Below, piece by piece: positions 7,904-15,710 of a stretch of DNA of 64,000 bases. A program made the position numbers and the translations under genes. The DNA lies in assembly GCF_024612015.1 (NCBI RefSeq), contig NZ_CP102512.1:2170001-2234000 (forward strand), in the 5' to 3' direction. This stretch comes from Streptomyces sp. CA-210063 (GTDB lineage: Bacteria > Actinomycetota > Actinomycetes > Streptomycetales > Streptomycetaceae). How positions within the stretch are numbered: the stretch's first letter is position 1; each line of letters begins with the position of its first letter. The notes under the pieces are model-generated. The model worked only from the letters and a program-made list of their open reading frames with translations, was not told the DNA's origin and did no database searches.

Positions 7904-10369
7904 ATGGATCAGTCGGAGTCGGGCACCGCTGCCCGGAAGTACTGGCACGAGGTGCTCACCGCCGGGGGGCGGACCGTGGTTCCGCGGTGGAGCGCCGATC
8001 CGGTGAAGGGCGTCGCCGCCTACGAAGTGGCGCTTCCGGAGGGGCCGTTGGCCGCTTCGGACGGTACGGCCGCAGTGCTCGCCGCCCATGCCAAGGTGCT
8101 CGCCGCGTTGTCGGGCGAGCACGAGGTCACCACCGGCTGGATGGAGGACGGCCGGCTGCTGCCGTGCCGGCTCACGACCGCGCCCGGCGACACCTGGCGC
8201 GACCTGCTGGGGCACACCCACCGCGTCACCACGGAGCTGCTCACGCACGCGGACTTCCCGGTCGACACCCTGCGGCGCGAACTCGGCCTCGCCGAGCCGC
8301 CGTTCGAGACCGTGCTCGACACGAGCGGAGGCGACGGCGACCTCGGCGAGGAGGTGGTCCTGCGGGTGGGGCTGGTGTATCGCGACGACGGGCCCGCGCT
8401 GCGGCTGCGGTACCGCACCGAGGTGCTCGACGAGGACGGCGCGGCCCGGATCGCCGGGTACCACGTCACCGCGCTCACCCGGCTGGCCGCCGATCCGGAC
8501 GCCGAGCACGGGCGGCGCAGCCTGGTGTCGCACGACGAACTCCGGTTCCAGCTCGACGGGTTGGCCGGACCATACCGTGAACTGCCCGACCGCCGGGTGC
8601 ACGAGCTGTTCGAGCAGCGGGTCGTGGCGCACCCGGACGCCGTCGCGGCCGTGCACGGCGACCGCCGCTGGACCTACCGGGAGCTCAACTCCCGTGCCAA
8701 CCAGCTCAGTCGGGCCCTGCTGGTCCGGGGCCTCGGCCGTGAGGGCGTCGTCGCGGTGGTGACCGAGCGGAACCTGGACTGGATGGCGGCCGTCCTCGCG
8801 GTGTTCAAGGCCGGCGGGGCCTATCTGCCCGTCGAGCCGCACTTCCCCGCCGAGCGCATCGCCTCCACCCTCGCCCGGGCCGGCTGCGAGCTGGTCCTCA
8901 CCGAGGAGGGCAGCACGGCCACCCTGGACGAGGCCCTGCCCGCGCTGCCCGGGGTGCAGCGGCTGCTCGTCGGGGAGGCGTACGACGAGGCCCATCCGGA
9001 CTCCGACCTCGGCATGGAGATCGCGCCGGACCGGCTGGCGTACATCTACTTCACGTCCGGTTCCACGGGCGAGCCCAAGGGCGCGATGTGCGAGCACGCC
9101 GGCATGCTCAACCATCTTCAGGCCAAGCTGGACGACCTCGACATCGGCGAGGGGGACGTGGTCGCGCAGACCGCGCCCCAGTGCTTCGACATCTCCCTGT
9201 GGCAGCTGCTGGCCGCGCCGCTGGTCGGCGGTCGGACGCTGCTCGTGGAGCAGGAGGCGATCCTGGACGTCGAACAGTTCGTCGACCGGATCGCCGACGG
9301 CCGGGTGAACGTGCTCCAGGTCGTGCCGTCGTACCTCGAAGCGGTCCTCGCCCATCTGGAGCAGACGCCCCGGGAACTGCCCGATCTGCGCCGGGTCTCC
9401 GTCACCGGGGAGGCGCTGAAGAAGGAGCTGGCGGAGCGCTGGTTCGCCACCGAGCCGGGGATTCCCCTGGTCAACGCCTACGGGCTGACGGAGACCTCGG
9501 ACGACACCAACCACGAGGTGATGGACCGGGCTCCGGAGGGGGGCCGGGTGCCGCTGGGCCGTCCGGTCCGCAACGTCCGTGTGTACGTCGTCGACGAACA
9601 CCTCTCCCTCGTCCCGCTGGGCGCTCCGGGGGAGATCGTCTTCTCCGGGGTCTGTGTCGGGCGGGGGTACGTCAACGATCCCGAGCGCACCCGGCGGGCC
9701 TTCACCACCGACCCGTACCTGCCGGGTGAGCGGCTGTACCGCAGCGGTGACCACGGGCGCTGGCGGCCCGACGGCAAGCTGGAGTTCCTGGGCCGCCGGG
9801 ACACCCAGGTCAAGGTGCGCGGCTTCCGCATCGAGATCGGCGAGGTGGAGAACGCGCTACTGCGGGTGGCGGGTGTGCGGGACGGGGCGGTGGTGGTCGC
9901 CAAGGGCGCGCATCTGGTCGCCTTCCACTCCGGGCGTCCGCTCGCGGGCGAGGAGCTGCGGGACCGGCTGGCGGCCTCGCTGCCGGCGTACATGGTGCCG
10001 TCGGTGTTCCACTGGCGCGAGAGCCTGCCGCTGACCGCCAACGGCAAGATCGACCGGCGGACGCTCACCACGCTGGCCGAACAACTCCCCGCCGTGCCAG
10101 GCGAGTCGGGCGGGCTTCCGGCCACGCCGACGGAGGAGCGGCTGGCTACCGCGTGGGCCGAGGTGCTCGGTGTGGCGCGGTCCCTGATCGGCCGTCGCGA
10201 CCACTTCTTCGACCGGGGCGGCACCTCGCTGTCGGCGGTGAAGCTCGCGATCGCCCTGGACCGGGCGGTGTCCCCCAAGGACGTGACCGCGTATCCGGTG
10301 CTGTCCGACCTGGCCGGGCTGATCGACACGAGGGCCGGCGCGAACACCGTAGGGAGGCCGACGTCATGA
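7904..10369 (+). CDS. NRPS: condensation-domain remnant, adenylation and carrier domains
   Basis: An 821-residue synthetase. Residues 1-225 resemble only the C-terminal lobe of a condensation domain, with no HHxxxDG active site. The adenylation domain spans about 233-720 (core motifs IYFTSGSTGEPKG, NAYGLTETS, YRSGDHGRW, LTANGKIDRR). A carrier follows at 742-808 (FFDRGGTSLSAVK, Ser775). Aligning by eye to GrsA gives pocket residues D-I-W-Q-S-T-A-D-D-K; the paired acidic residues suit a basic amino acid such as diaminopropionate. No thioesterase or reductase domain. Start: ATG at 7904 sits 5 nt after GGGGGG; ATG at 7901 is the alternative. Its stop overlaps the next start (ATGA). Confidence 0.9.
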   Translation: MDQSESGTAARKYWHEVLTAGGRTVVPRWSADPVKGVAAYEVALPEGPLAASDGTAAVLAAHAKVLAALSGEHEVTTGWMEDGRLLPCRLTTAPGDTWRDLLGHTHRVTTELLTHADFPVDTLRRELGLAEPPFETVLDTSGGDGDLGEEVVLRVGLVYRDDGPALRLRYRTEVLDEDGAARIAGYHVTALTRLAADPDAEHGRRSLVSHDELRFQLDGLAGPYRELPDRRVHELFEQRVVAHPDAVAAVHGDRRWTYRELNSRANQLSRALLVRGLGREGVVAVVTERNLDWMAAVLAVFKAGGAYLPVEPHFPAERIASTLARAGCELVLTEEGSTATLDEALPALPGVQRLLVGEAYDEAHPDSDLGMEIAPDRLAYIYFTSGSTGEPKGAMCEHAGMLNHLQAKLDDLDIGEGDVVAQTAPQCFDISLWQLLAAPLVGGRTLLVEQEAILDVEQFVDRIADGRVNVLQVVPSYLEAVLAHLEQTPRELPDLRRVSVTGEALKKELAERWFATEPGIPLVNAYGLTETSDDTNHEVMDRAPEGGRVPLGRPVRNVRVYVVDEHLSLVPLGAPGEIVFSGVCVGRGYVNDPERTRRAFTTDPYLPGERLYRSGDHGRWRPDGKLEFLGRRDTQVKVRGFRIEIGEVENALLRVAGVRDGAVVVAKGAHLVAFHSGRPLAGEELRDRLAASLPAYMVPSVFHWRESLPLTANGKIDRRTLTTLAEQLPAVPGESGGLPATPTEERLATAWAEVLGVARSLIGRRDHFFDRGGTSLSAVKLAIALDRAVSPKDVTAYPVLSDLAGLIDTRAGANTVGRPTS

Positions 10370-11505
10370 GTTTCCTGAGCCGCCGAGGCGCCGCGAGCCG
10401 CCGTCGCAAGAACACGGGGATGGCGGCGCCCTCCTCAACTGCCCTGCCGCTACCGGACATCGAGTCGGCGGCCGGCAGGCCGCCGCTGCTCATGGTCTCC
10501 CCCGCCGATCCCGCTGCCCACTGGGTCGCCGGGCGACGGGAGGCCCTGCGTGCCGCCGTCGCCGAGCACGGCTCGGTGCTCGTGCGCGGTCTCGGGCTGC
10601 GGGACGCCACCGAAGTCGGAGCCGTCTTCCGGGCGTTGGCGGACACGCTGATGAGCGAGAAGGAGGCCTTCGCGCCGCGGCGGACGTACGCGGACGGCGT
10701 GTACTCCTCGACGGCCTGGCCGCCGAACCAACCGATGTGCATGCACCACGAGTTGAGCTACACGGTGGAGTTCCCCGGCCTGATGCTCTTCGCCTGCCTC
10801 GAAGCCGCCGAGCGGGGCGGGGCGACCGGGGTCGCCGACGCGGAGGCCGTACTCGCCGCGCTGCCACCCGAGTTGACCGAGCGGTTCGAGCGGGACGGCT
10901 GGCTGCTCACCCGCTCGTACAACGACGAGATCGGCGCGTCGGTCGCCGAGGCGTTCGGCACCGACGAACGGACCGTCGTCGAGGCCTACTGCCGGGCGCA
11001 CGCCATCGAGTTCGCCTGGCAGCCCGACGGCTCCCTGCACACCCGGCAGCGGCGCGCCGCCGTGCTCCGCCATCCGATGACCGGCCGGCGCTGCTGGTTC
11101 AACCAGATCGCGTTCCTCAACGAATGGACCATGGACGCCGAGGTGCGCGAGTACCTGGTGGACATGTACGGAGCCGACGGTCTGCCCTTCAACACCCGTT
11201 ACGGCGATGGCGATCCGATCGGCGAGGACGCCGTCCGGACCCTCAACGAGATCTACGAGGCGCACACCGTCCGCGAACCGTGGCGGCCCGGCGACCTCCT
11301 GCTCGTCGACAACATCCGCTCCGCCCACAGCCGTGAGCCCTTCGAAGGGCCGCGCGAGGTGCTGGTGGGCCTGGCGGATCCGGTACGGCCGACCGACTGC
11401 GCCACGCGGGACTCCGACACACAGGACTCCCGCTCGCAGGACTCCCGCTCGCAGGACCCCGACTCGAAGGACTCCGACGCGAAGGACGAGGTGAGCTTCC
11501 GATGA
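10366..11505 (+). CDS. Fe(II)/2-oxoglutarate-dependent oxygenase (TauD/SyrP-like)
   Basis: A 379-residue TauD-superfamily enzyme. The iron site is His127-x-Glu129 (MCMHHELSY) with distal His321 (DNIRSAHSREPFEGPRE); Arg330 would hold 2-oxoglutarate. Use of Glu rather than Asp in HxE is typical of the amino-acid hydroxylases SyrP, AsnO and VioC. Next to an A-T synthetase it most likely hydroxylates the carrier-bound amino acid, here plausibly beta-carbon of diaminopropionate (inference). The basic first 18 residues may not be translated (Met19 alternative). The C-terminus (after residue 348) is a charged pentapeptide repeat of the DSxxQ/K type. Overlaps both neighbours by ATGA. Confidence 0.88.
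   Translation: MSFLSRRGAASRRRKNTGMAAPSSTALPLPDIESAAGRPPLLMVSPADPAAHWVAGRREALRAAVAEHGSVLVRGLGLRDATEVGAVFRALADTLMSEKEAFAPRRTYADGVYSSTAWPPNQPMCMHHELSYTVEFPGLMLFACLEAAERGGATGVADAEAVLAALPPELTERFERDGWLLTRSYNDEIGASVAEAFGTDERTVVEAYCRAHAIEFAWQPDGSLHTRQRRAAVLRHPMTGRRCWFNQIAFLNEWTMDAEVREYLVDMYGADGLPFNTRYGDGDPIGEDAVRTLNEIYEAHTVREPWRPGDLLLVDNIRSAHSREPFEGPREVLVGLADPVRPTDCATRDSDTQDSRSQDSRSQDPDSKDSDAKDEVSFR
11410..11484 (+). repeat. 15-bp tandem repeat, five copies, inside the oxygenase gene
   Basis: Five consecutive 15-bp units of the form GACTCCCGCTCGCAG encode pentapeptides DSDTQ, DSRSQ, DSRSQ, DPDSK and DSDAK at the extreme C-terminus. The second and third units are identical, pointing to recent slippage. 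The tail lies beyond the catalytic fold and is presumably disordered. Confidence 0.9.
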
Positions 11506-12542
11506 CCGAGGTTCCGGGTTTCGCCGTGATCTCCGGCGCCCAGGTACAGCAGGCCCTGCGGGGCCGGGAGGGGGAGATCGTCGACCTGGTCGAATCCGCC
11601 TACCTGTTGCACGGAGCGGGGGACACGGGCGACACGGTCAATCCGCCGTCGTACTTCCTCCGCTTCCCCGACCGTCCGTCCTCGCGGATCATCGCGCTGC
11701 CCGCCTCGCTGGGCGGGAAGTTCCAGGTGGACGGGTTGAAGTGGATCTCCAGTTTCCCGGAGAACACGGCGTCCGGGCTGCCGCGCGCGTCCGCCGTGCT
11801 GATCCTCAACGACCACACCACCGGCTATCCGTTCGCGTGCCTGGAGGCCTCGGTCATCAGCGCCACCCGGACGGCCGCGTCGGCGGCACTGGCGGCCGAC
11901 CGGCTGAGCGAGCGCCGGGGGGCGCCGCGCCCGGCCAGGGTCGGATTCCTCGGCACGGGCCTGATCGCCCGGTACATCCACACCTTCCTCGAGGCGACGG
12001 GCTTCGCGTTCGAGGAGGTGGGGGTGCACGATCTGTCCGCCGACAGCGCGGCCGGGTTCCGGGGGTACCTGGAACGGTCCCACGCGAGCGGGCGCGTGAC
12101 CGTGCACGAGAGTGCCGAGGACGTGATCCGGGCGAGCGACCTGGTGGTCTTCGCGACGATCGCGGGCGAGCCGCACATCCACGAACCGAAGTGGTTCGCC
12201 CACCACCCGCTGGTGCTGCACGTGTCGCTGCGCGATCTCGCGCCCGAGGTGCTGCTCGCGTCGGCGAACTTCGTCGACGACGTCGAGCACTGTCTCAAGG
12301 CGAACACGTCACCGCACCTGACCGAACAGCTCACCGGCGCACGGGACTTCCTCGATGGAACGCTCCATGACGTCCTCACCGGCCGGGCGACCGTGCCGAC
12401 GGACCGTCCGGTGATCTTCTCGCCCTTCGGCCTCGGGGTCCTCGACCTCGCGGTCGGCGGTTATGTCCACGACGAAGTGGCCCGCTCCGGCGGACTACGG
12501 GTCGTGGACGACTTCTTCCACGAGCTGCGCCGCCACGGCTGA
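11502..12542 (+). CDS. sbnB: 2,3-diaminopropionate biosynthesis protein SbnB-like
   Basis: A 346-residue protein of the ornithine cyclodeaminase/mu-crystallin fold. An N-terminal substrate domain carries FQVDGLKWISSFPEN and ASAVLILNDHTTGYPFACLEAS; a Rossmann dinucleotide site is at about 148-160 (VGFLGTGLIARY). In staphyloferrin B synthesis SbnB oxidatively cleaves N-(1-amino-1-carboxy-2-ethyl)-glutamate, made by SbnA, to L-2,3-diaminopropionate and 2-oxoglutarate. Pairing with an SbnA homologue immediately downstream makes that role secure here. The 2-oxoglutarate released is also co-substrate of the oxygenase encoded upstream. Start overlaps the upstream stop (ATGA). Confidence 0.92.
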   Translation: MTEVPGFAVISGAQVQQALRGREGEIVDLVESAYLLHGAGDTGDTVNPPSYFLRFPDRPSSRIIALPASLGGKFQVDGLKWISSFPENTASGLPRASAVLILNDHTTGYPFACLEASVISATRTAASAALAADRLSERRGAPRPARVGFLGTGLIARYIHTFLEATGFAFEEVGVHDLSADSAAGFRGYLERSHASGRVTVHESAEDVIRASDLVVFATIAGEPHIHEPKWFAHHPLVLHVSLRDLAPEVLLASANFVDDVEHCLKANTSPHLTEQLTGARDFLDGTLHDVLTGRATVPTDRPVIFSPFGLGVLDLAVGGYVHDEVARSGGLRVVDDFFHELRRHG

Positions 12543-12589
12543 CCTGCCGGGCGCAGCGAGTACCACAGTGCACAACCAGGGGGGCCGCA

Positions 12590-13600
12590 GTGCCAGTCAT
12601 ATCCGTTCCCACGGACTTCAACGAAGAGGAGCTGTACGTCGATCTGCGCCAGGTCGTCGGACACGAGCTCTTCCTGAAATGCGAGGGATTCAACTTCGCC
12701 GGCTCGATCAAGCTCAAGGCCGCGACCGAGATGGTGCGGGCCGCCGAACGGGACGGATGTCTCCGGCCGGGCTCGACGCTCGTCGAGTCGTCGTCCGGCA
12801 ATCTCGGCGTCGCGCTGAGCATGATCGCGGCGAGCCGGGGTTATCGGTTTCTGTGCGTGACCGATTCCCGGTGCAATCCGCAGACCCGGCGCCTGATCGA
12901 GGCGCTGGGCAGCCGGGTGCACGTCATCTCCGAGCCGGATCCGCACGGCGGTTTCCTCGGCGCGCGGATCGCGTACGTCCGCGCGCTGTGCGCCGCCGAC
13001 CCGGAGTACGTGTGGCTCGACCAGTACACCAATCAGGCGAACTGGCGGGCGCACTACCGCACCACCGCGCCCGCCATCGCCCGGCAGTTCCCGCGGCTGG
13101 ACGTGCTGTTCGTGGGGGTCGGCACCTCCGGGACGCTGATGGGCTGCGCCCAGTGGTTCTGGGAACGACGGCGCCGGGTGCGGATCGTCGCCGTGGACAG
13201 CGTGGGGTCGGTCGCCTTCGGCGGGGCGCCGGGCCGCCGGATGATCCCGGGGCTCGGCACGAGCGTGCCCCCGGCGCTGCTCGACCCGTCCTGTGTGGAC
13301 GACGTCGTCCGGGTGGAGGAGATCGACACCGTACGGGCCTGTCACCGCATGGCCCGGCGCGGCTTCCTCTTCGGCGGCTCCACCGGCACGGTCGTCAGCG
13401 GCGCCACCGACTGGCTGAACCGCAACGGCTCCCCCGACATCACGGCGGTGGCGATCTCCCCGGACCTCGGCGAGCGCTACCTCGACACCATCTACCGGCC
13501 GGGGTGGCCGCTGGAGCAGTACGGGGAGGGCGTACTGGACCCGGAGGACGAGTTCGGCACAGGTGAACTGGGGACGGGCGAGCTGGCGGCGCCCGTCTGA
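12590..13600 (+). CDS. sbnA: 2,3-diaminopropionate biosynthesis protein SbnA-like (PLP)
   Basis: A 336-residue cysteine-synthase-fold enzyme. The PLP lysine is Lys41 (NFAGSIKLKAA), the substrate loop is ESSSGNLGVALS, and the phosphate-binding glycine loop is GVGTSGTLMG. SbnA condenses O-phospho-serine with glutamate to give the precursor cleaved by SbnB. GTG start at 12590 follows a GGGGGG ribosome site by a few nt; the 47-bp gap from sbnB is short enough for one transcript. The last 20 residues hold a small duplication (GTGELGTGEL) and are probably unstructured. Last gene of the operon; no exporter, thioesterase or phosphopantetheinyl transferase follows. Confidence 0.92.
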   Translation: MPVISVPTDFNEEELYVDLRQVVGHELFLKCEGFNFAGSIKLKAATEMVRAAERDGCLRPGSTLVESSSGNLGVALSMIAASRGYRFLCVTDSRCNPQTRRLIEALGSRVHVISEPDPHGGFLGARIAYVRALCAADPEYVWLDQYTNQANWRAHYRTTAPAIARQFPRLDVLFVGVGTSGTLMGCAQWFWERRRRVRIVAVDSVGSVAFGGAPGRRMIPGLGTSVPPALLDPSCVDDVVRVEEIDTVRACHRMARRGFLFGGSTGTVVSGATDWLNRNGSPDITAVAISPDLGERYLDTIYRPGWPLEQYGEGVLDPEDEFGTGELGTGELAAPV

Positions 13601-13723
13601 GCCGAGACCAGCCGTCCGGCGCCGGACAGAACGGGTCCGGCGCCGGGCACCTGCCCGGGCCTGCCCACCGGACACCGGTGGGCGTCGCGGTGCCGATGCG
13701 CTGCCGAGGGGTAGGTTCCAGAT

Positions 13724-15367
13724 ATGGCTGCCCGCACCCACGAAGTGACCAATCAGGCTCCGCCCCTGGTGGACTACGACGTCTTCAGCGCCGACCGGGC
13801 CCTGGCGGAGGCGGTCGACCGGCATCTGGCCCCGGACCTCCTCGACGAGGCGCGGGGCGAGCTGTCGGGGCTCGGCCGTACGGCGGGCTCCGTGCAGGTG
13901 CAGGAGTGGGGACGGCTGGCGAACGAGAATCCGCCGAAGCTGCGCACGCACGACCGGTACGGCAACCGGATCGACGAGGTGGAGTTCCACCCGTCCTGGC
14001 ACCGGCTGCTCGGCAAGGGCGTCTCGGCGGGGCTGACGGCGGCCTGGACCCGTCCGGGCGGGCATGTACGGCGCGCGGCCGGGTTCGTCGTCTGGTCCCA
14101 GGTCGAGGCCGGCAACGGCTGCCCGCTGTCCATGACCCACGCGGCGGTACCCGCCCTGCGCACGGACCCGGCACTCGCCGCCGAGTGGGAGCCGCGGCTG
14201 ACGTCCCCGCTCTACGACTGGGATCTGCGGCCCGCCGACCAGAAGGCCGGGGCCCTCTTCGGCATGGGCATGACCGAGAAGCAGGGCGGCAGCGACGTAC
14301 GCGCCAACACGACCGGGGCGCGCCCCCTGGCCGAGGAGGGGACGTACGAGCTGACGGGCCACAAGTGGTTCTGCTCGGCGCCGATGTCGGACGGTTTCCT
14401 GGTACTGGCACAAGCGCCGGGCGGCTTGACGTGTTTCCTCGTGCCTCGGGTACTGGCGGACGGCTCGCGGAACGTGTTCCGCATCCAGCGGCTCAAGGAC
14501 AAGCTGGGCAACCGGTCGAACGCCTCCGCCGAGGTCGAGTTCGACGGGACGTGGGCGCGCCGGGTCGGGGACGAGGGCCGCGGGGTGCGCACGATCATCG
14601 AGATGGTGTCGGCCACCCGGCTGGACTGCGCGCTGGGCGCGGCCTCCCTGATGCGGCAGGCGGTGGCCCAGGCGGTGCACCACTGCGCGTACCGGGAGGC
14701 GTTCGGCGGCCGGCTGATCGACAAGCCGCTGATGCGCAATGTCCTCGCCGATCTCGCGTTGGAGTCGGAGGCGGCGACGACGCTGGCGATGCGGCTGGCC
14801 GCGGCGTACGACGCGGCCGAGGCGGGCAACGAGACCGAACGCTCGTTCCTGCGGCTCGCGGTGCCGGCCGCCAAGTACTGGGTGACCAAGCGCTGCACCC
14901 CGACCGTGGTCGAGGCCTCCGAGTGCCTCGGTGGCAACGGCTATGTCGAGGAGTCCGGCATGCCCCGACTGCTGCGCGAGTCCCCGCTCAACTCCATCTG
15001 GGAGGGCGCCGGAAACGTGCAGGCCCTGGACGTGCTGCGGGCACTCCAGCGGGAACCGGGGGCCCTCGACGCCTACCTGCGGGAAGTGGGCCGGGCCCGG
15101 GGAGCGGACCACCGGCTCGACGGCGCCATCAAGAACCTGCTGACCGAACTCGCCGATCTCGACGGCATCGAGGCCCGCGCACGCCGGCTCGTGGAGCGCC
15201 TCGCCCTCGTCCTCCAGGGCGCGCTCCTCGTGCGGTACGCGCCCCCGGCGGTCGCCGACGCGTTCTGCGCCTCCCGGCTGGGCGGCGACTGGGGCACGGC
15301 CTTCGGCACGCTGCCGCACACGCTGGATCTGGCGTCGGTGGTGGAACGGGCGCGTCCGGTGAGCTGA
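13724..15367 (+). CDS. aidB: Acyl-CoA dehydrogenase family protein, AidB-like
   Basis: A 547-residue flavoprotein with the AidB arrangement: unusually long N-terminal region, flavin-contact motif MGMTEKQGGSDVRANTT, helix EAFGGRLIDKPLMRNVLADL, and the C-terminal active-site stretch ECLGGNGYVEESGMPRLLRESPLNSIWEGAGNVQALD. AidB proteins are induced by alkylation stress and bind DNA; whether they dehydrogenate a substrate is unclear. It follows the diaminopropionate operon after 123 bp but has its own context and a terminator behind it, so I regard it as a separate gene. Confidence 0.88.
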   Translation: MAARTHEVTNQAPPLVDYDVFSADRALAEAVDRHLAPDLLDEARGELSGLGRTAGSVQVQEWGRLANENPPKLRTHDRYGNRIDEVEFHPSWHRLLGKGVSAGLTAAWTRPGGHVRRAAGFVVWSQVEAGNGCPLSMTHAAVPALRTDPALAAEWEPRLTSPLYDWDLRPADQKAGALFGMGMTEKQGGSDVRANTTGARPLAEEGTYELTGHKWFCSAPMSDGFLVLAQAPGGLTCFLVPRVLADGSRNVFRIQRLKDKLGNRSNASAEVEFDGTWARRVGDEGRGVRTIIEMVSATRLDCALGAASLMRQAVAQAVHHCAYREAFGGRLIDKPLMRNVLADLALESEAATTLAMRLAAAYDAAEAGNETERSFLRLAVPAAKYWVTKRCTPTVVEASECLGGNGYVEESGMPRLLRESPLNSIWEGAGNVQALDVLRALQREPGALDAYLREVGRARGADHRLDGAIKNLLTELADLDGIEARARRLVERLALVLQGALLVRYAPPAVADAFCASRLGGDWGTAFGTLPHTLDLASVVERARPVS

Positions 15368-15387
15368 GCCGCCGCCGGGCAGGAGAC

Positions 15388-15412
15388 GCCCCCTTTCGCG
15401 GGGGGCCTTTTT
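15388..15412 (+). terminator. Rho-independent terminator after aidB-like gene
   Basis: Stem GCCCCC (15388-15393) pairs with GGGGGC (15401-15406) across a 7-nt loop and is followed by CTTTTT. One of the few classical stem-plus-U-tract terminators in the window; it separates the aidB-like gene from the regulator gene. Confidence 0.8.
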
Positions 15413-15547
15413 CGAGTGGTACGACGCGGGGGTGGTGCTGCGCCGACACGGCACCACCCCCGCTTTTCTGGCCCCTTCGAGCGGAGCACATACGCCGCAC
15501 CGGGCGACGTCGAACAAGTCTCAAGCAGCCAGGGCCGGTTCGCCAGA

Positions 15548-15565
15548 GTTGCAGGGGGTTGCAAC
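15548..15565. promoter_or_regulatory. Inverted repeat GTTGCA-N6-TGCAAC upstream of the GAF regulator
   Basis: Perfect 6-bp arms around GGGGGT, 56 bp before the ATG at 15621 and 146 bp before the GTG at 15711. The roughly 300-bp gap 15413-15710 holds this palindrome and no other gene I can support. Probably an operator, perhaps for autoregulation by the adjacent regulator. Confidence 0.45.
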
Positions 15566-15710
15566 GTGTCCGCGCTCTGTGGCCGGAGTGTGTCCCTCCG
15601 TGGCCGAGGAGCGGCAGACTATGAAGCCCGCAGTCAACGCCGTCACGCAGATCCGGACTTCCACGGCCACCAGGGGCCGTGGCGCGATCGGGCCTGCCGG
15701 GGAGGAACGA

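Noticed and set aside
13724..15367. Including the acyl-CoA dehydrogenase in the biosynthetic operon as a tailoring enzyme
   Set aside because: Its AidB-type motifs, 123-bp gap and own terminator indicate a separate stress-related gene.
12461..15517. 1018-codon minus-strand frame across sbnA and the aidB-like gene
   Set aside because: No motifs, crosses several real genes, and both opposite-strand genes have strong family signatures.
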